DNA from: Streptomyces cavernae
GTDB taxonomy: Bacteria > Actinomycetota > Actinomycetes > Streptomycetales > Streptomycetaceae
Length of the DNA stretch: 64,000 bases
Reading direction: 5' to 3'
NCBI RefSeq assembly: GCF_004023625.1
Contig: NZ_ML137709.1
Coordinates: 118,991-182,990 of the forward strand
Positions 29,583 through 39,259 of the stretch are shown piece after piece. Within the stretch, counting starts at the first letter, position 1; each line of letters begins with the position of its first letter. The position numbers and the translations under genes were made by a program. The notes under the pieces are model-generated. The model had not been told where the DNA came from and ran no database searches. It saw nothing but the letters and a program-made list of their open reading frames with translations.

Positions 29583-30806
29583 CTACACCGCCTCGCGCTC
29601 CACGGGACAGCTCATACAACGCGGCCCGCCCCGGCCGCGCCCCAGCTCGCTGCCGGGGATCTCTATCACCTCGATGCCCTGCTTGCGCAGATGTGTGTTG
29701 GTGGTCGCGTTCCGCTCGTACGCCACCACGACCCCCGGCTCGACCGCGAGGACGTTGCAGCCGTCGTCCCACTGCTCGCGCTCGGCCGCGTGCACGTCCT
29801 GCGTGGCGGTCAGCACCCGGATCTCGTTCAGGCCGAGGGCCGCGGCGATGGCGCGGTGCATGTGCTCCGGCGGATGGTCGGTGACCTTCAGCTCCTTCTC
29901 CCCCACCCCCGGTTCGATGGTGTACGAGCGGAGCATCCCGAGACCCGCGTACTGGGTGAAGACGTCACCGTCGACCATCGTCATCACGGTGTCGAGGTGC
30001 ATCAGCGCCCGCCGCTTGGGCATGTCGAGGGCCACGATCGTCTGCGCGGACCCGGCCGCGAAGAGCTTGTGCGCGAGCATCTCCACCGCCTGGGGCGTCG
30101 TCCGCTCGCTCATGCCGATGAGCACCGCGCCGTTGCCGATGACGAGCACGTCCCCGCCCTCGATGGTGGACGGGTAGTCCACCTGCCCCTCGGACCAGGT
30201 GTTGAAGAACTCCGCACGGAACAACGGATGGTGCCGGTAGATCGCCTCGAAGTGCACGGTCTCGCGCTGGCGCGCGGGCCAGCGCATGGCGTTGATGGCG
30301 ACGCCGTCGTAGATCCAGGCGGAGGTGTCCCGGGTGAAGAGGTGGTTGGGCAGCGGCTCGAGGAGGAAGTCGTCGAGCTCCATGACGTGGAAGCGCACCG
30401 AGGTGGGCTCCGCATGGGCCTCCAGGAACTCCCGCTTGGTCATGCCCCCGACCAGCGCCTCCGCGAGCTCGGCCGACGGCAGGCTCTCGAACGCCTCCCG
30501 CAGGTGGTCGGTGGCCAGCGGACCGTACTCCTTCTCGTCGAAGACACGGTCCAGCACCAGGGATCTGGCGGCCGGGACCGCCAGGGTGTCGGTGAGCAGA
30601 TCGCCGAAGAGGTGGACGGTGACGCCGCGGTCACGCAGGACGTCCGCGAAGCCGTCGTGCTCCGCGCGGGCGCGGCGCACCCACAGCACGTCGTCGAAGA
30701 GCAGGGCGTCCTTGTTGCTCGGTGTGAGCCGTTTCAGCTCCAGATCCGGCCTGTGCAGGATCACGCGGCGCAGCCGGCCTGCTTCGGAGTCGACGCGGTA
30801 TGCCAT
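29583..30806 (-). CDS. arcA: Arginine deiminase
   Basis: A 407-residue enzyme hydrolysing arginine to citrulline and ammonia, the first step of the ADI pathway. Guanidino-group motifs are [50 protein letters not shown] and the C-terminal nucleophile in GGPRCMSCP (Cys about 399). ATG 30806 gives the conserved start [24 protein letters not shown] is nine bases upstream. It lies before argF on the same strand with a 360-bp repeat-filled gap, so the two may be separate units of the same pathway. Confidence 0.95.
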   Translation of the reverse strand: MAYRVDSEAGRLRRVILHRPDLELKRLTPSNKDALLFDDVLWVRRARAEHDGFADVLRDRGVTVHLFGDLLTDTLAVPAARSLVLDRVFDEKEYGPLATDHLREAFESLPSAELAEALVGGMTKREFLEAHAEPTSVRFHVMELDDFLLEPLPNHLFTRDTSAWIYDGVAINAMRWPARQRETVHFEAIYRHHPLFRAEFFNTWSEGQVDYPSTIEGGDVLVIGNGAVLIGMSERTTPQAVEMLAHKLFAAGSAQTIVALDMPKRRALMHLDTVMTMVDGDVFTQYAGLGMLRSYTIEPGVGEKELKVTDHPPEHMHRAIAAALGLNEIRVLTATQDVHAAEREQWDDGCNVLAVEPGVVVAYERNATTNTHLRKQGIEVIEIPGSELGRGRGGPRCMSCPVEREAV

Positions 30807-30884
30807 GGGTACATCCTGGCCGCCACATGTTTCGTTCACCCGTCGGTGGCGGGTTTTTTTCCACCCGGGGCGGAGCGTGGCCCC

Positions 30885-33461
30885 TCAAAGCCGCGGGTCC
30901 ACCGGCTCCGACTCCAGCGCGAGCACCGCGAACACCGCCTCGTGCACCCGCCACAGCGGCTCCCCCGCCGCGAGACGGTCCAGCGCCTCCAGGCCCAGGG
31001 CGTACTCGCGCAGTGCCAGCGACCGCTTGTGGCCGAGGTACCGGCCCCGCAGGCGGACGAGGTTCTCGGGCCGGGTGTACTCGGGACCGTAGATGATCCG
31101 CAGGTACTCGCGGCCACGGCACTTGATGCCGGGCTGGAGCAGCCGGCCCTGCGCGTCATGGATCGTCTCCCTGGACGGCTTGACCACCATGCCCTCACCG
31201 CCCCGCTCGGTCATCTCCAGCCACCAGTCGACGCCCGCCCGCACGGACGCCTCGTCGCCGGTGTCGACGAAGAGCCGCCGCGTGGTCTGCAGCAGACCGG
31301 TGCCGTCGTGCTCGACCATGCGGTCCACCAGCTTGAGCTGGGCGTCGTGCGACAGGGTGGCCAGGCTGCGGCCCTGGACCGCCAGGATCTGGAAGGGGGC
31401 CAGCCGGACACCGGAGAGGCCGTCGGTGGGCCAGCAGTAGCGCCGGTACGCGTCCGTGAACGCGGCGGCGTCCGCGGCGCGGTCCCGCTGGCGGGCCAGG
31501 AGATCACCCACGTCGACACCCCGCGCGGCAGCCCCCTCGAGCGCGGCGAGCGCACCCGGGAACACCGCACCGGACGCCGCGCCCACGGCCGCGTACTGCG
31601 ATCGCAGCAGCCCGGACGCCTTCAGCGACCACGGCATCAGCTCGGCGTCGAGCAGCAGCCAGTCGGTGGCCAGGTCCTCCCAGAGGTGGGCGGCGGTCAC
31701 CGCGGAGCGCAGCCGGCCGAGGATCTCCTCGACCACGGTCGCGTCGTCGAAGAAGGGGCGGCCGGTGCGGGTGTAGAGCGAGCCCGTGGGGCCCGACACG
31801 CCGAAGCGCTCGCGCGCCACCTCCGCGTCCCGGCACACCAGCGCCACCGCCCGCGACCCCATGTGCTTCTCCTCGCACACGACCCGCTCGACGCCGTCCT
31901 CCCGGTACTGCGCGAACGCCTCGACCGGGTGCTCCAGGTAGCCCTCGACCCGGGACGTGGGGGTCGGGGCCATCGTCGGCGGGAGGTACGGGAGCAGCCG
32001 CGGGTCGACCGCGAAGCGGCTCATGACCTCCAGGGCGGCCGCCGCGTTCTTCTCGCCCACGCCGACCCGGACCGCGCGCCGGGTCTCGACGACCCGGCGG
32101 CCGAGCACGTCGGTGAGATTGAGGGGCCGCCCGTCGTGGCCGCCGGGTGCCTCGGTCGCGAGGGGTCTCGTGGGCTCGTACCAGACCCTCTCGGCGGGTA
32201 CGTCCACCAGCTCGCGCTCCGGCCAGCGCAGCGCGGTGAGCCGGCCGCCGAACACGGCGCCGGTGTCCAGGCAGATGGTGTTGTTCAGCCAGGTCGCGTG
32301 CGGGACGGGGGTGTGGCCGTAGACGACGGCCGCCCGGCCGCGGTACTCCTCCGCCCACGGGTAGCGCACCGGCAGGCCGAACTCGTCGGTCTCGCCGGTC
32401 GTGTCCCCGTACAGGGCGTGCGAACGGACCCGGCCCGAGGTACGGCCGTGGTACTTCTCCGGCAGACCGGCGTGGCAGACCACCAGCCGGCCGCCGTCGA
32501 GGACGTAGTGGCTGACCAGTCCGTCGATGAACTCCCCCACCGCGGCCCGGAACTCCTCGCTCTCCCCTGCCATCTGCTCGACGGTCTCGGGAAGGCCGTG
32601 CGTGAGCTGGACCTTGCGGCCCTTGAGGTACCGCCCGTACTTGTTCTCGTGGTTGCCGGGCACGCACAGCGCGTTGCCGGAGGCCACCATGGACATCACC
32701 CGGCGCAGCACACCGGGGCTGTCCGGGCCGCGGTCGACGAGGTCGCCGACGAAGACCGCCGTGCGGCCGTCCGGATGCACTCCGTCCGCGTAGCCCAACT
32801 TGCCCAGCAGCGACTCCAGTTCGGCGGAGCAGCCGTGGATGTCGCCGATGATGTCGAACGGGCCTGTGAGGTGGGTGAGGTCGTTGTAGCGCTTCTCGGT
32901 TACCACCGCGGCCGCATCGATCTCCTCCGCCCCCCGCAGGACGTGCACCTTGCGGAAGCCCTCGCGCTCCAAGTGCCTGAGGGAGCCGCGCAGTTCGCGG
33001 ATGTGGCGCTTGATGACGCGGCGCGGCATGTCGGCCCGGTCGGTACGGGCCGCGTTGCGGCGTGCGCACTCCTCCTCGGGCACGTCGAGGACGATGGCGA
33101 TGGGCAGCACGTCGTGCCGCCTGGCCAGGTCGATCAGCTGGTAGCGGCTCTCCTTCTGGACGCTGGTCGCGTCGACGACCGTGCGCCGGCCCGCGGCGAG
33201 CCGCTTGCCCGCGATGTAGTGCAGCACGTCGAAGGCGTCACTGCTGGCGCTCTGGTCGTTCTCGTCGTCGGCGACGAGGCCGCGGCAGAAGTCGGACGAG
33301 ATCACCTCGGTGGGCTTGAAGTGCTTGCGGGCGAAGGTGGACTTGCCGGATCCGGAGGCGCCGATCAGCACCACGAGGGAGAGGTCGGTGACGGGCAGGG
33401 TGCGCGCCCGGACCGGGGCGTCCTGGGCCTGCCGGCTCTGGCTGTTCTGACTCTCCGTCAT
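30885..33461 (-). CDS. pnkp: Polynucleotide kinase-phosphatase-ligase (bacterial Pnkp)
   Basis: RNA end-healing and sealing enzyme of 858 residues. The N-terminal kinase (about 20-190) has VVLIGASGSGKSTFARKHF and VVDATSVQKESR. The central metallophosphatase (about 200-450) has GDIHGC, GDLVDRGPDS, GNHENKYGRYL and YGHTPVPHATW. The C-terminal adenylyltransferase (about 490-858) has the nucleotidyl Lys in EEKHMGSRA. Pnkp repairs cleaved RNA together with Hen1, whose gene overlaps its start by 4 bp (33458-33461). The first 20 residues are Gln/Ser-rich. The pair is the known bacterial RNA-repair system, probably countering ribotoxins. Confidence 0.93.
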   Translation of the reverse strand: MTESQNSQSRQAQDAPVRARTLPVTDLSLVVLIGASGSGKSTFARKHFKPTEVISSDFCRGLVADDENDQSASSDAFDVLHYIAGKRLAAGRRTVVDATSVQKESRYQLIDLARRHDVLPIAIVLDVPEEECARRNAARTDRADMPRRVIKRHIRELRGSLRHLEREGFRKVHVLRGAEEIDAAAVVTEKRYNDLTHLTGPFDIIGDIHGCSAELESLLGKLGYADGVHPDGRTAVFVGDLVDRGPDSPGVLRRVMSMVASGNALCVPGNHENKYGRYLKGRKVQLTHGLPETVEQMAGESEEFRAAVGEFIDGLVSHYVLDGGRLVVCHAGLPEKYHGRTSGRVRSHALYGDTTGETDEFGLPVRYPWAEEYRGRAAVVYGHTPVPHATWLNNTICLDTGAVFGGRLTALRWPERELVDVPAERVWYEPTRPLATEAPGGHDGRPLNLTDVLGRRVVETRRAVRVGVGEKNAAAALEVMSRFAVDPRLLPYLPPTMAPTPTSRVEGYLEHPVEAFAQYREDGVERVVCEEKHMGSRAVALVCRDAEVARERFGVSGPTGSLYTRTGRPFFDDATVVEEILGRLRSAVTAAHLWEDLATDWLLLDAELMPWSLKASGLLRSQYAAVGAASGAVFPGALAALEGAAARGVDVGDLLARQRDRAADAAAFTDAYRRYCWPTDGLSGVRLAPFQILAVQGRSLATLSHDAQLKLVDRMVEHDGTGLLQTTRRLFVDTGDEASVRAGVDWWLEMTERGGEGMVVKPSRETIHDAQGRLLQPGIKCRGREYLRIIYGPEYTRPENLVRLRGRYLGHKRSLALREYALGLEALDRLAAGEPLWRVHEAVFAVLALESEPVDPRL

Positions 33462-35110
33462 GCCGCTGTCTCCTCCTTCTCCTTCGGGTCCTGCGAGTTC
33501 TGTGAGTCGTGCGAGTCCTGACCCGTCGAGTCCGTCGAGTCCGTCGAGTCCGTCGAGTCCGTCGAGTCCGTCGAGTCCGTCGAGTCCGTCGAGTCCTGCA
33601 CGTTCTCGGTGGTCTTGGTGTTCCTGGCGTTCTTCGAGTTCTTCGTGTTCTTCGTGTCCTTGAAGGTGCCTGTCTTCAGGGAGAACACGGCCATCTGAGT
33701 GGGCGGCCCGACGTCGGGGTCGTCGGGCCCGACGGGGGCGAACTCGACGTCGTAGTTGTGCCGTTCGGCCACCGTGTGCGCCCAGTCGCGGAACTCCCGC
33801 CTGGTCCACTCGAAGCGGTGGTCACCGTGCCGGGAGTGCCCGGCCGGAAGGGTTTCCCAGCGCACGTTGTACTCGACGTTCGGTGTCGTCACGACGACGG
33901 TCCCGGGGCGGGCGGAGCCGAACACCGCGTACTCCAGGGCCGGCAGCCGGGGCAGGTCGAGGTGTTCGACGACCTCGCTGAGCACGGCGGCGTCGTACCC
34001 CTTGAGCCGGTGGTCGGTGTAGGTGAGCGAGCCCTGGAAGAGCTTGACCCGCGCCGCCTGCCGCTCCCCCATCCGGTCCAGTTTGAGGCGCCGCGCCGCG
34101 ATGGTGAGCGCCCGTACCGACACGTCCACACCCACGATCTCGGTGAACCGGGCGTCCTTCAGCAGTGCCTGCACCAACTGGCCCTGACCGCATCCGAGAT
34201 CGAGGACGCGCGTGGCCCCCGAGGGGTGCAGTGCGGCGAGGATGGCCTCACGCCGCCGCACGGCCAGCGGTACCGGCCGGTCCTCGGTGTCCGTCTGCTC
34301 GTCGACCGCGTTGTCGATCTCCTCGACCTCGCTGTCGTCGGTCTCGGCGAGCCGCAGCAGTTCCATCCGCTCCATCGCCTGCCGGGTCAGAGACCAACGC
34401 CGGGACAGGTAGCGGCTGGTGATCAGCTTCTGCTCGGGATGGTCCGGCAGCCAGCCCTCACCGGCACGCAGCAGCTTGTCGACCTCGTCGGCGGAGACCC
34501 AGTAGTGCTTGGCGTCGTCGAGGACGGGGAGCAGGACGTACAGATGGCGCAGGGCTTCGGCGAGGGTCAGGCTCTCGGCCTCCAGGACGAGCCGTACGTA
34601 ACGGGAGTCGCCCCACTCGGGGAACTCTGCGTCCAGCGGCACCGGCTCGACGGTCACCGTCCAGCCCAGGGGCTCGAAGAGCTTGCGTACGAGTTCGGCG
34701 CCGCCACGTGCTGGCAACGCGGGCACGTCGATGCTCAACGGCCTGCTCTGCGCGGGCAGTTCGGGTTTCGCGTTGCACTGGCCCTTCATCGCGCTGGAGA
34801 AGACCGAGCTCAGCGCGACCGCGAGCAACGAGGAGGCGGCGTACGGGCGGTCGTTGACGTACTGTGCGAGCGCGCCGTCGGGCGCTCCGCCGCGCCCCTT
34901 GCCCTTGCCGCGCCGGACCAGCGCCACCGCGTCGACCTCCAGCAGCAGCGCGGCCGTGCACCGTTCGGCGCTCGCCTCCGGGTAGAGGACGTGCGCGATG
35001 CCGTAAGACAGCTTGGTCGAGAACGGGTTGCCAGGGTGCTTATGGAGGAGAAACCCCAGGTCAGTAGCCGGGTACTGCTCGTCGCCAATAGTCGAGATCG
35101 TCAGGAACAC
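33458..35110 (-). CDS. hen1: 3'-terminal RNA ribose 2'-O-methyltransferase Hen1
   Basis: A 550-residue partner of Pnkp. The N-terminal half (1-240) is the Hen1 N-domain that activates Pnkp's ligase. The C-terminal half is an SAM methyltransferase with RVLDLGCGQGQLV (about 300) and the Mn-binding cluster EVVEHLDLPRL (about 373) plus HSRHGDHRFEW (about 428). It methylates the 2'-OH at the repaired end, protecting it from re-cleavage. The GTG start gives MFLTISTIGDEQYPATDLG, the family start. The C-terminus carries eight DST repeats flanked by Lys/Asn- and Gln/Ser/His-rich segments. An IS remnant lies about 100 bp upstream. Confidence 0.92.
   Translation of the reverse strand: MFLTISTIGDEQYPATDLGFLLHKHPGNPFSTKLSYGIAHVLYPEASAERCTAALLLEVDAVALVRRGKGKGRGGAPDGALAQYVNDRPYAASSLLAVALSSVFSSAMKGQCNAKPELPAQSRPLSIDVPALPARGGAELVRKLFEPLGWTVTVEPVPLDAEFPEWGDSRYVRLVLEAESLTLAEALRHLYVLLPVLDDAKHYWVSADEVDKLLRAGEGWLPDHPEQKLITSRYLSRRWSLTRQAMERMELLRLAETDDSEVEEIDNAVDEQTDTEDRPVPLAVRRREAILAALHPSGATRVLDLGCGQGQLVQALLKDARFTEIVGVDVSVRALTIAARRLKLDRMGERQAARVKLFQGSLTYTDHRLKGYDAAVLSEVVEHLDLPRLPALEYAVFGSARPGTVVVTTPNVEYNVRWETLPAGHSRHGDHRFEWTRREFRDWAHTVAERHNYDVEFAPVGPDDPDVGPPTQMAVFSLKTGTFKDTKNTKNSKNARNTKTTENVQDSTDSTDSTDSTDSTDSTDSTDSTGQDSHDSQNSQDPKEKEETAA
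33525..33596. repeat. In-frame 9-bp microsatellite in hen1 (8 copies)
   Basis: gtcgagtcc is repeated eight times without mismatch. On the minus strand it encodes (Asp-Ser-Thr)8 near the Hen1 C-terminus. The 9-bp unit keeps frame whatever the copy number. Confidence 0.97.
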
Positions 35111-35207
35111 GTGTCCGAGTATGGGTGCCCGTGGGCCCACGGCGATACTGGATTACCTGGGGACAGCAGAGGACCCCCACCAGTCAGTGAGGTTTTCTCA
35201 ACGATGA

Positions 35208-35853
35208 TCACTTCCAGATTCCGTTGAGGACGAGGGCTGCTCGGGCGATGTCGCCGATCCGGCTGGGGCTGAGCGTGACGTGCTGCAGGGCGCGCCATCG
35301 CTGTTTGAGCTCGGCGGCGGTGCGCTCGCCGAGTGCCCGCACATGCCGTAGCAGCGTGTTGAACATGCGGGTGTCGACGTTAAGGGGTCCTTTCGGACTG
35401 ACCCTTTGGGCGGCGGACGGGGATAGGGATGCCGATGCCCGCGCCGATGTAGCCCTTGTCCGCCAGGGTCGGCAGGCCGTCGGCCGCCGCCTTGTACAGC
35501 GCGGGCAGTGCGTGGATGCGGGCGGCGGTGATGTCGGGGGTGGAGCCGGGCTCGACGTCGGAGACCCACAGCGGGGTGCCGTCCGGGGCAGCGAGGAACT
35601 GGATGTTGCCGCCGAATGCCTTGTGCTTCTGGCTGAACCACAGGTCGTTGCCGTTGTCCCGGACGCCGGCGAGGCGGTCCGATTCGATCAGCGTGCCGTC
35701 CAGGATCACGTGTGTCGTACCCTCGCGCTGACAGCGGCTGAGGACCTTGTGCAGATCGGGGGCCCGGTTGGCCAGGACGTCGATGCCCTCGTGCAGGTAG
35801 CGGTAGCCGGTGGCCTGGGAGATTCCGGCGTCACGGGCCAGGCAGTGCACACA
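35208..35853 (-). pseudogene. IS5-family transposase remnant, truncated and frameshifted
   Basis: The C-terminal two thirds of a DDE transposase. LARDAGISQATGYRYLHEGI, DGTLIESDRLAG and LADKGYIGAGIGIPIP are in one frame. A frameshift near 35395 moves to NVDTRMFNTLLRHVRALG and RIGDIARAALVLNGIWK, with the stop at 35208-35210. The N-terminal part beyond about 35853 is missing and replaced by unrelated sequence with a small hairpin (cccttcggggg region). It is not expected to be active. It ends about 100 bp upstream of hen1. Confidence 0.8.
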
Positions 35854-35890
35854 GCCGCGTTCACCGAGCCCCCTTCGGGGGCAAGCGTGA

Positions 35891-36088
35891 GGCCCGTGGT
35901 ATGTCGCCCGGGTGCGCACACGCCCCTTTTACGTCGTCGTGCTGGCTCCCTCCGCCGCAGCCGTGCAGACCAGGGAGGCCGAGCGCCCGAAGGCCGGGTA
36001 TGGCGTCTGGACGGTCGAAGCCCTCGATCAGGCCCTGCGCGAGGAGACTCCGCGCATCGGGCTCTGGCTGGACACCTCGGAGCAGACC
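35891..36088 (+). pseudogene. Fragment of a phosphotransferase-like (CPT-type) kinase
   Basis: The in-frame segment RTRPFYVVVLAPSAAAVQ, KAGYGVWTVEALDQALREE, TPRIGLWLDTSEQT resembles the C-terminal part of P-loop kinases of the chloramphenicol-phosphotransferase type. The P-loop half and the last residues are missing: after TSEQT the reading continues as unrelated sequence. Recognition is from memory. Confidence 0.45.
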
Positions 36089-36094
36089 CACGTG

Positions 36095-36316
36095 GCCCAG
36101 GGTTCGGTACATGGGGGTGTCGTCCTCCGGGCCGCCGTCGCCGGAGTCACCGGTGCCGCCGCCCTTCGGCTGGGTGCCGTGGCAGGTTGTCGAATGGCTC
36201 GACACGGCTTCCACGGTCTGCGCGCCGGCCGTCGAGCCCTGGAGTCCGCCGAGAGCCAGGACTGCGACCGCCACGGCCGCGATCGCGCCGGGCCTGGCGG
36301 GTGTTCGCTTGGCCAT
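36095..36316 (-). pseudogene. N-terminal fragment of a small secreted protein
   Basis: MAKRTPARPGAIAAVAVAVL starts a clear signal peptide (cleavage near AGA-QT, residue about 33), followed by a Gly/Asp-rich stretch. Past about residue 75 the frame runs antisense through the kinase fragment and is unlikely to be natural. The ATG is followed by a sensible N-terminus, so this is probably the 5' end of a gene cut by rearrangement. Confidence 0.4.
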
Positions 36317-36442
36317 GCGTCCCTCCGGCTCTTCGCCCCATGTGCGGTCGCCCGGGTGGGCGGGACCGCGATCGGTACTGAAACGCCGGAGAAGGGCGCG
36401 GCGTTCGGCCCGTGGCCCGGAGATGTCACACCCTCGCCGTTC

Positions 36443-37348
36443 TCACCTCTTCCGTCGCGTTCCCAGGGTCGTGCGGGGGTTGCGCCTCTTGAGCCTCGCC
36501 CGTCTCTGGGGGCCGCGGGCGGCCGGGGTCAGGCGCCAGTATCCGTACGGGTTGTGGAAGAAGTCGTCGTCCTCGAATCGTTCGCACTCCACACGGTTCA
36601 TGATCCAGCGAGAGGCGTCCGGGGTGATGCGGAAGCCCTCGCCGTTCTGGACGCCGTGGTCCGGCTGCTCGGTCAGCAGGTAGTACCCCGCGACCTCCAT
36701 GGTGGTCACCCACTCCAGCAACAGCTCCGGCTCGGGCGCCGCGGTGCGTCCGGGGGCCAGCTCCACATCGGCCTCGCCCAGGAGGTGCATGCCGCAGCTG
36801 TAGTAGACCTCCCCGTCGTCAATCACCGGCACGACCCAGGCCTGGACCAGGGCGCCGGCCAGGTCGTCCACGTTCTCGGCGGCCGCCGCCTCGCTCGCCA
36901 GGGCCAGCCACCGCTCCCGCCCGCAGGCCACCCCGCTTGACTCGTTCTTCACCGCGGTGGCCCCATTGGTCAGCAGGGCCGCGGTGACGGCCAGCGCCCG
37001 GCGGGACACGTCGAGGCCGGTGGCCTGGGAGATCGGCGGTGACAGGACGTAGGCGACCGAGTCGTGCGCGTCCACCGCGGCCCAGTCGTCGTCGCCGAAC
37101 TCGTCGACGCCGGTGATCCGGCGGGAAGCCACCGCCGCGTCGAACGCCTCTCGCATCCGGGGGTCGGGCTCCCGCTGGAACTCGTCGAGCGTGAAGTCCC
37201 CCGCGCCCGCCTCCTCGACCACCCGGCTGATGACGTCGGGATCCAGGCCCACGCCGACCGCGCACAGCACGTGCCTCGGCGTCACACCGGACGCCGGGAC
37301 CACGAAGCGCGTGCCATCGATGACGTGTCCTTGCCATATCTTGCTCAT
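36443..37348 (-). CDS. DUF4261-like hypothetical protein
   Basis: A 301-residue cytoplasmic protein, the only apparently intact gene between the two IS remnants. The middle (SVAYVLSPPISQATGLDVSR, then AALLTNGATAVKNESSGVA) and the end (LLEWVTTMEVAGYYLLTEQP) resemble DUF4261 proteins, which are often near contractile or immunity-type loci; I am not sure of the assignment. The C-terminus is Arg/Lys-rich. I took ATG 37348; the ribosome site (GGGCAG) is poor. It sits in a degenerate region, so expression is uncertain. 37349-37734 holds no visible gene. Confidence 0.6.
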   Translation of the reverse strand: MSKIWQGHVIDGTRFVVPASGVTPRHVLCAVGVGLDPDVISRVVEEAGAGDFTLDEFQREPDPRMREAFDAAVASRRITGVDEFGDDDWAAVDAHDSVAYVLSPPISQATGLDVSRRALAVTAALLTNGATAVKNESSGVACGRERWLALASEAAAAENVDDLAGALVQAWVVPVIDDGEVYYSCGMHLLGEADVELAPGRTAAPEPELLLEWVTTMEVAGYYLLTEQPDHGVQNGEGFRITPDASRWIMNRVECERFEDDDFFHNPYGYWRLTPAARGPQRRARLKRRNPRTTLGTRRKR

Positions 37349-37734
37349 CTGCCCAGCATCGCAGATGTGCGTACGACGTCGTGATCTCTGTGGCACCAAC
37401 AGACATTGAGCTTTCGCGACGTCCGTGCCCGGCGGATCGCGTCGGCGGTGACGACCATGCCGCGCACGCGGACACGACTCCGGGACGATCTTCAGTCTCC
37501 CAGAAGCCTCGATCATCTGACGTCGCGTCTCTTACTTCCACTCCGGCAAACCGCTCATCAGGCCCCAGGGCCGACGAACCGCCCTGTCCCCCAGGTGAGA
37601 GGGCATCAACCCTGGGAGCGCAGGCCACGCGGTGTGGTGGTGTTCGGCGCAGCCGCGGCGTATCGCAACGAAGCTTCGTGTGCAGGTGACCTTCCCGAGC
37701 CGCCTTCACCCGGCGGAGGGCCACGGCACCATCA

Positions 37735-38150
37735 TCACTGCTCCGATGTTGAGGCGTCCGCGGGGCTGGAGGACTGGGCCGGGTCCGAGTCCGCGGGGCC
37801 GGTCGGCGAGTGGCCGGTACCGAAGTACGCGACCGAGCCGTCCACGGTCGGCACCGGGAAGTGCACGCCGTGCAGGCCGTTGGCCGCGCCGGACAGTTCC
37901 TGCACCACCGTGCCGCCGTCCCCCTGGAGCTTCCACTCGAGGATCTCCCCGGGGCGCCAAAGGACGCGGTGGGCACCAGCCGCCCCGCATGGGGGCGAAG
38001 GACATCGTGGTGTTGTCGCCTCCCCAGCACTGGTCCCCGGATGCCTTGAGGACCTTGTTGCCGCCGCTGTCCAGGAGCGTGCCTCGCTTGCGGGGCGGCG
38101 TGGCTGGCCGCGTCGTGCCGCCGCGGTCTCGGCTGTCTCATCGCCGCGTC
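37735..38150 (-). pseudogene. Unrecognised gene remnant with frameshift
   Basis: Two stretches of natural-looking protein lie in different frames. RGTLLDSGGNKVLKASGDQC with WGGDNTTMSFAPMRGGW comes first, then, after a shift near 37945, GEILEWKLQGDGGTVVQELS with GVHFPVPTVDGSVAYFGTGH and an Ala/Ser/Pro-rich end (stop 37735-37737). It looks like the C-terminal part of a secreted or lipid-anchored beta-rich protein. I cannot name the family. Confidence 0.4.
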
Positions 38151-38202
38151 GGTACCCCGGGTTCGGCGAGCCCTTCTGTGACGGCCCTGCTCGGAGCCGA
38201 AG

Positions 38203-38228
38203 AGGGCCGTCAGCAAGCTGACGGCCCT
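38203..38228. terminator. Strong hairpin terminator
   Basis: agggccgtcagc and gctgacggccct form a perfect 12-bp stem with a two-base AA loop, 17 bp after the stop of the GH54-CBM13 remnant on the minus strand. Confidence 0.75.
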
Positions 38229-38244
38229 CAACGAGCGATCGAGG

Positions 38245-38892
38245 CTAGTTGCGCAGGTTCCACTTCTGGTTGGAGCCGCCCCAGCAGCTCCATAGCTGGA
38301 GCTTCGTGCCGTTCGCGGTCCCGAGACCAGCGGCCTCCAGGCACAACCCTGACAGGGCGCTGGTGATCGTGCCGTCGGCGTTGAGGTTCCACTGCTGGTT
38401 CGCTGCCCCTGTGCAGTCCCAGATGGCGGCCGGAGTGCCGTTGCTGGTGCCCCAGTTGTAGGCGTCCAGGCACTTGTTGCCGTACACCCTCAACTGCTTG
38501 CCGGACGTGTAGGTCCACCGCTGGTTGGAGTTGCCGTTGCAGTCCCACAGGTTCACCTGGGTACCGTTGTTCGTGGTCGCGCCCGGCACATCCATGCACC
38601 GGCCGGACCCGGCACCCACGATCTCCTGGCCGGTCTCCGCGTAGCCGGCGGCGGTGATGTTGGCCTGGACCGCGTCCTCGGTGGCGTCCGACGGGTAACC
38701 GGAAGTCATCACGCCTTCGTAGAAGGTACCGGCGCCCCAGATGCTGTTGTCGCCGCCGATGCCGAGGACGATGGCCCCCTCCTTGTGCATCGGGTTGTAA
38801 CCCGGGTCGCTGGGGCGCGGTCCGCAGTAACCGGTCGACAGGCCGCCCGACTGCGCGTTGCCCATCCGGATGGCCCAGAGGTTCGCCGTGCC
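38245..38892 (-). pseudogene. 5'-truncated GH54 arabinofuranosidase with CBM13
   Basis: The C-terminal end of an AbfB-type GH54 catalytic domain ([55 protein letters not shown]) is followed by a ricin-type CBM13 trefoil with QRW, QQW and QKW repeats and the Cys-Leu-Asp/Glu pattern. The signal peptide and most of the catalytic domain are missing. Upstream the frame continues directly into transposase sequence (38893 on), so the gene was cut by an insertion or rearrangement. The stop and terminator are intact. Confidence 0.75.
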
Positions 38893-39259
38893 CTTGTGGG
38901 TGCGGGCCGCGGTCAGGTCGTGTGCTCGGCCGGGCAGGGTCGCACTCCGCGAGGGTGCCGTCCGGCAGCACGTAGTCGGGCTCGGCTTCGCGCAGGGTCC
39001 GCAGCAGCCCGGGCGCCCGGTCGGCGAGCAGGTCGATGACAGCTGCCGTGTAGGCGTGGGCGGTTCCGACGGAGATGCCAAAGCCGGCCGCGAGTTGGGC
39101 GAGGGTGTCGTGCCGCCGCAGGTACACCAGGCCGACCAGGGCACGTTGGTGCGGTGGGAGCTTGCAGCGGAGGTCACCCTCGCGGGTGGCAATGAGCATG
39201 GTGACCCACTCGACCAGGGCATGAGGCAGGTCGAGTGCGTCAGGATAGGCAGCCAACAA
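38893..39259 (-). pseudogene. IS5-family transposase remnant with internal deletion
   Basis: The N-terminal region [40 protein letters not shown] and [13 protein letters not shown] is in one frame. [15 protein letters not shown], which normally lies about 35 residues later, follows in the next frame and is joined directly to the GH54 fragment. So an internal deletion with frameshift and a lost C-terminus are visible. A 9-bp inverted repeat (caaggctcc 39257-39265, ggagccttg 39310-39318) flanks the 5' side and may be an IS end. This element differs from the remnant at 35.2 kb. Confidence 0.75.

Noticed and set aside
30838..30860. Hairpin followed by seven T on the plus strand, a textbook intrinsic terminator
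   Set aside because: Both neighbouring genes are on the minus strand, so it is in the wrong orientation for either. On the minus strand it becomes an A-run upstream of arcA. Left unannotated.
29373..33521. Very long plus-strand open frame (over 1380 codons) opposite arcA and pnkp
   Set aside because: Antisense shadow of two clear genes. Its translation is Arg/Val/Gly/Asp-rich without domains, as expected for reverse reading of GC-rich codons.
36819..38231. 470-codon minus-strand frame overlapping the DUF4261-like gene and the unknown remnant
   Set aside because: It crosses two better-supported readings in other frames and is Arg-rich throughout.
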